A stretch of DNA of 64,000 nucleotides from contig OV277857.1 in NCBI GenBank assembly GCA_922989275.2, forward strand, positions 6,696,001-6,760,000, read 5' to 3'. The notes beneath the pieces were generated by a model. That model ran no database searches. It had not been told where the DNA came from and was given only the letters and a program-made list of their open reading frames with translations. The position numbers and the translations under genes are program-made. This stretch comes from Gari tellinella. Its lineage: Eukaryota > Mollusca > Bivalvia > Cardiida > Psammobiidae. Positions within the stretch are counted from its first letter, which is position 1. Every line of letters starts with the position of its first letter. This document shows, piece by piece, positions 63,421-64,000 of the stretch.

Positions 63421-63690
63421 TCAGATGCTCTTCTTTAAACCAACCACTCTTCGAAGTGCACTTTCAAAGTTATGATAGGTCCTCAAAAGCTTGTTATCTA
63501 TTAAGAACGCCATAATCGACCCTTCGTGAATGAACGTACAATTTCTCTGAAATATCAAGTTGGGATATGAGGTCATTCGAGCCGATGCATTCTGACACAA
63601 CACTCTGCAATATGGCCATGATCGGTCAGAGCTAGGTGACACAAACTCTTCCAATCTGACCTCGGTTCCGATACAATCACTTGCGTTCAT
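63421..63690 (-). pseudogene. Right-arm partner of the conserved open frame
   Basis: Starts at an ATG, MNASDCIGTEVRLEEFVSP, and runs to a stop directly after GLKKSI, where the left arm has a cysteine codon and continues. The surrounding DNA is equally well conserved, so the frame itself is not specially protected. Confidence 0.35.
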
Positions 63691-64000
63691 GTACCGGTTT
63701 AATTTCCCCGAACAAATCCATGATAAGGTTTCGATCTGATACGATTTAGCACGATCTGGTACGTATCGATGCGTTCGGGTACGTTAGTTTAAACATTTTG
63801 TCTTTCATAATTCAAACATGTGCTTAAGTCATACATAGATCATACAGATTAGAACGAAAGCAAGTGGTTATTAAATTTCTTCTCGTTATTGTTTGAAACG
63901 TTCATCACGAACAGTTGCCTTTTGTTGCCAAAGGATACAATTGTGGTCGCGAATTTGTCACGATCATGATTAAGAGTGATCACGGTTTGAGCTAAGATTG

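Larger units (their letters stand above)
55985..64000 (-). repeat. Large inverted duplication, right arm
   Basis: Reverse-complement partner of 42044-47690. Matching blocks on this strand: 55985-56500, 56570-56790, 57005-57670 and 60585-64000. It contains three things the left arm lacks: a SINE-like insertion (about 56793-57000), a family A MITE (57208-57456), and about 2.9 kb (57670-60585). The arm reaches the last base of the window, so its true end is unknown. Confidence 0.92.

Overview
The window reads as non-coding nuclear DNA from a eukaryote. It is AT-rich, has no dense long ORFs, no operon-like spacing, no recognisable bacterial or organellar genes, and a very high load of short inverted-repeat DNA transposons (MITEs). 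The hairpin family around CAAACAGTTTGGATC, the SINE-like tail with a TAA-type microsatellite and the sheer MITE density make me think of a bivalve mollusc. That assignment is an inference from memory of such genomes and was not tested.

Almost every feature I can support is a repeat. By eye, roughly a third of the bases lie in recognisable mobile-element copies. (1) Family A: about 250 bp, TA target duplication, ends TACAGTGGAGAA, 17 near-complete copies plus decayed relatives. (2) Family D: up to 360 bp, TA target, ends resembling Tigger/pogo elements. (3) Families E and G: about 200 bp, TA targets, also Tigger-like ends, each with its own central hairpin. (4) Families B, C, F and I: about 210-250 bp, ends TTAACCC...GGGTTAA, which look like piggyBac-type MITEs. 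(5) Foldbacks, mostly about 160 bp, with unrelated arms. (6) A 1.6-kb element with 38/39-matching terminal repeats, hundreds of bases of AACG/CGTT-rich subterminal sequence and a remnant ORF. Families A, B, C, D and I carry versions of the same roughly 65-bp central hairpin although their ends point to different transposase superfamilies. About 60 hairpin copies or remnants occur in the window.

Layout. 1-7 kb: scattered A, B and C copies and a quiet AT-rich stretch. 7-17 kb: D, E, F and C-like copies, a tRNA-like sequence, a dispersed direct-repeat pair, and a 567-bp element with CGTT-rich ends. 17-24 kb: A copies, a LINE 3-prime remnant and the 1.6-kb element. 24-42 kb: mixed MITEs, foldbacks and a 59-bp tandem repeat. 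42-47.7 kb and 56-64 kb: two arms of a large inverted duplication that runs off the right edge of the window. 47.7-56 kb: the spacer, holding the only place that resembles a host gene (a possible minus-strand exon near 53.4-53.6 kb beside a CpG-rich promoter-like patch).

I cannot name any intact protein-coding gene. Most open frames here are translations of MITEs. The most informative part is the inverted duplication: MITE insertions shared by both arms, or present in only one, date the insertions relative to the duplication and confirm the target-site duplications directly.
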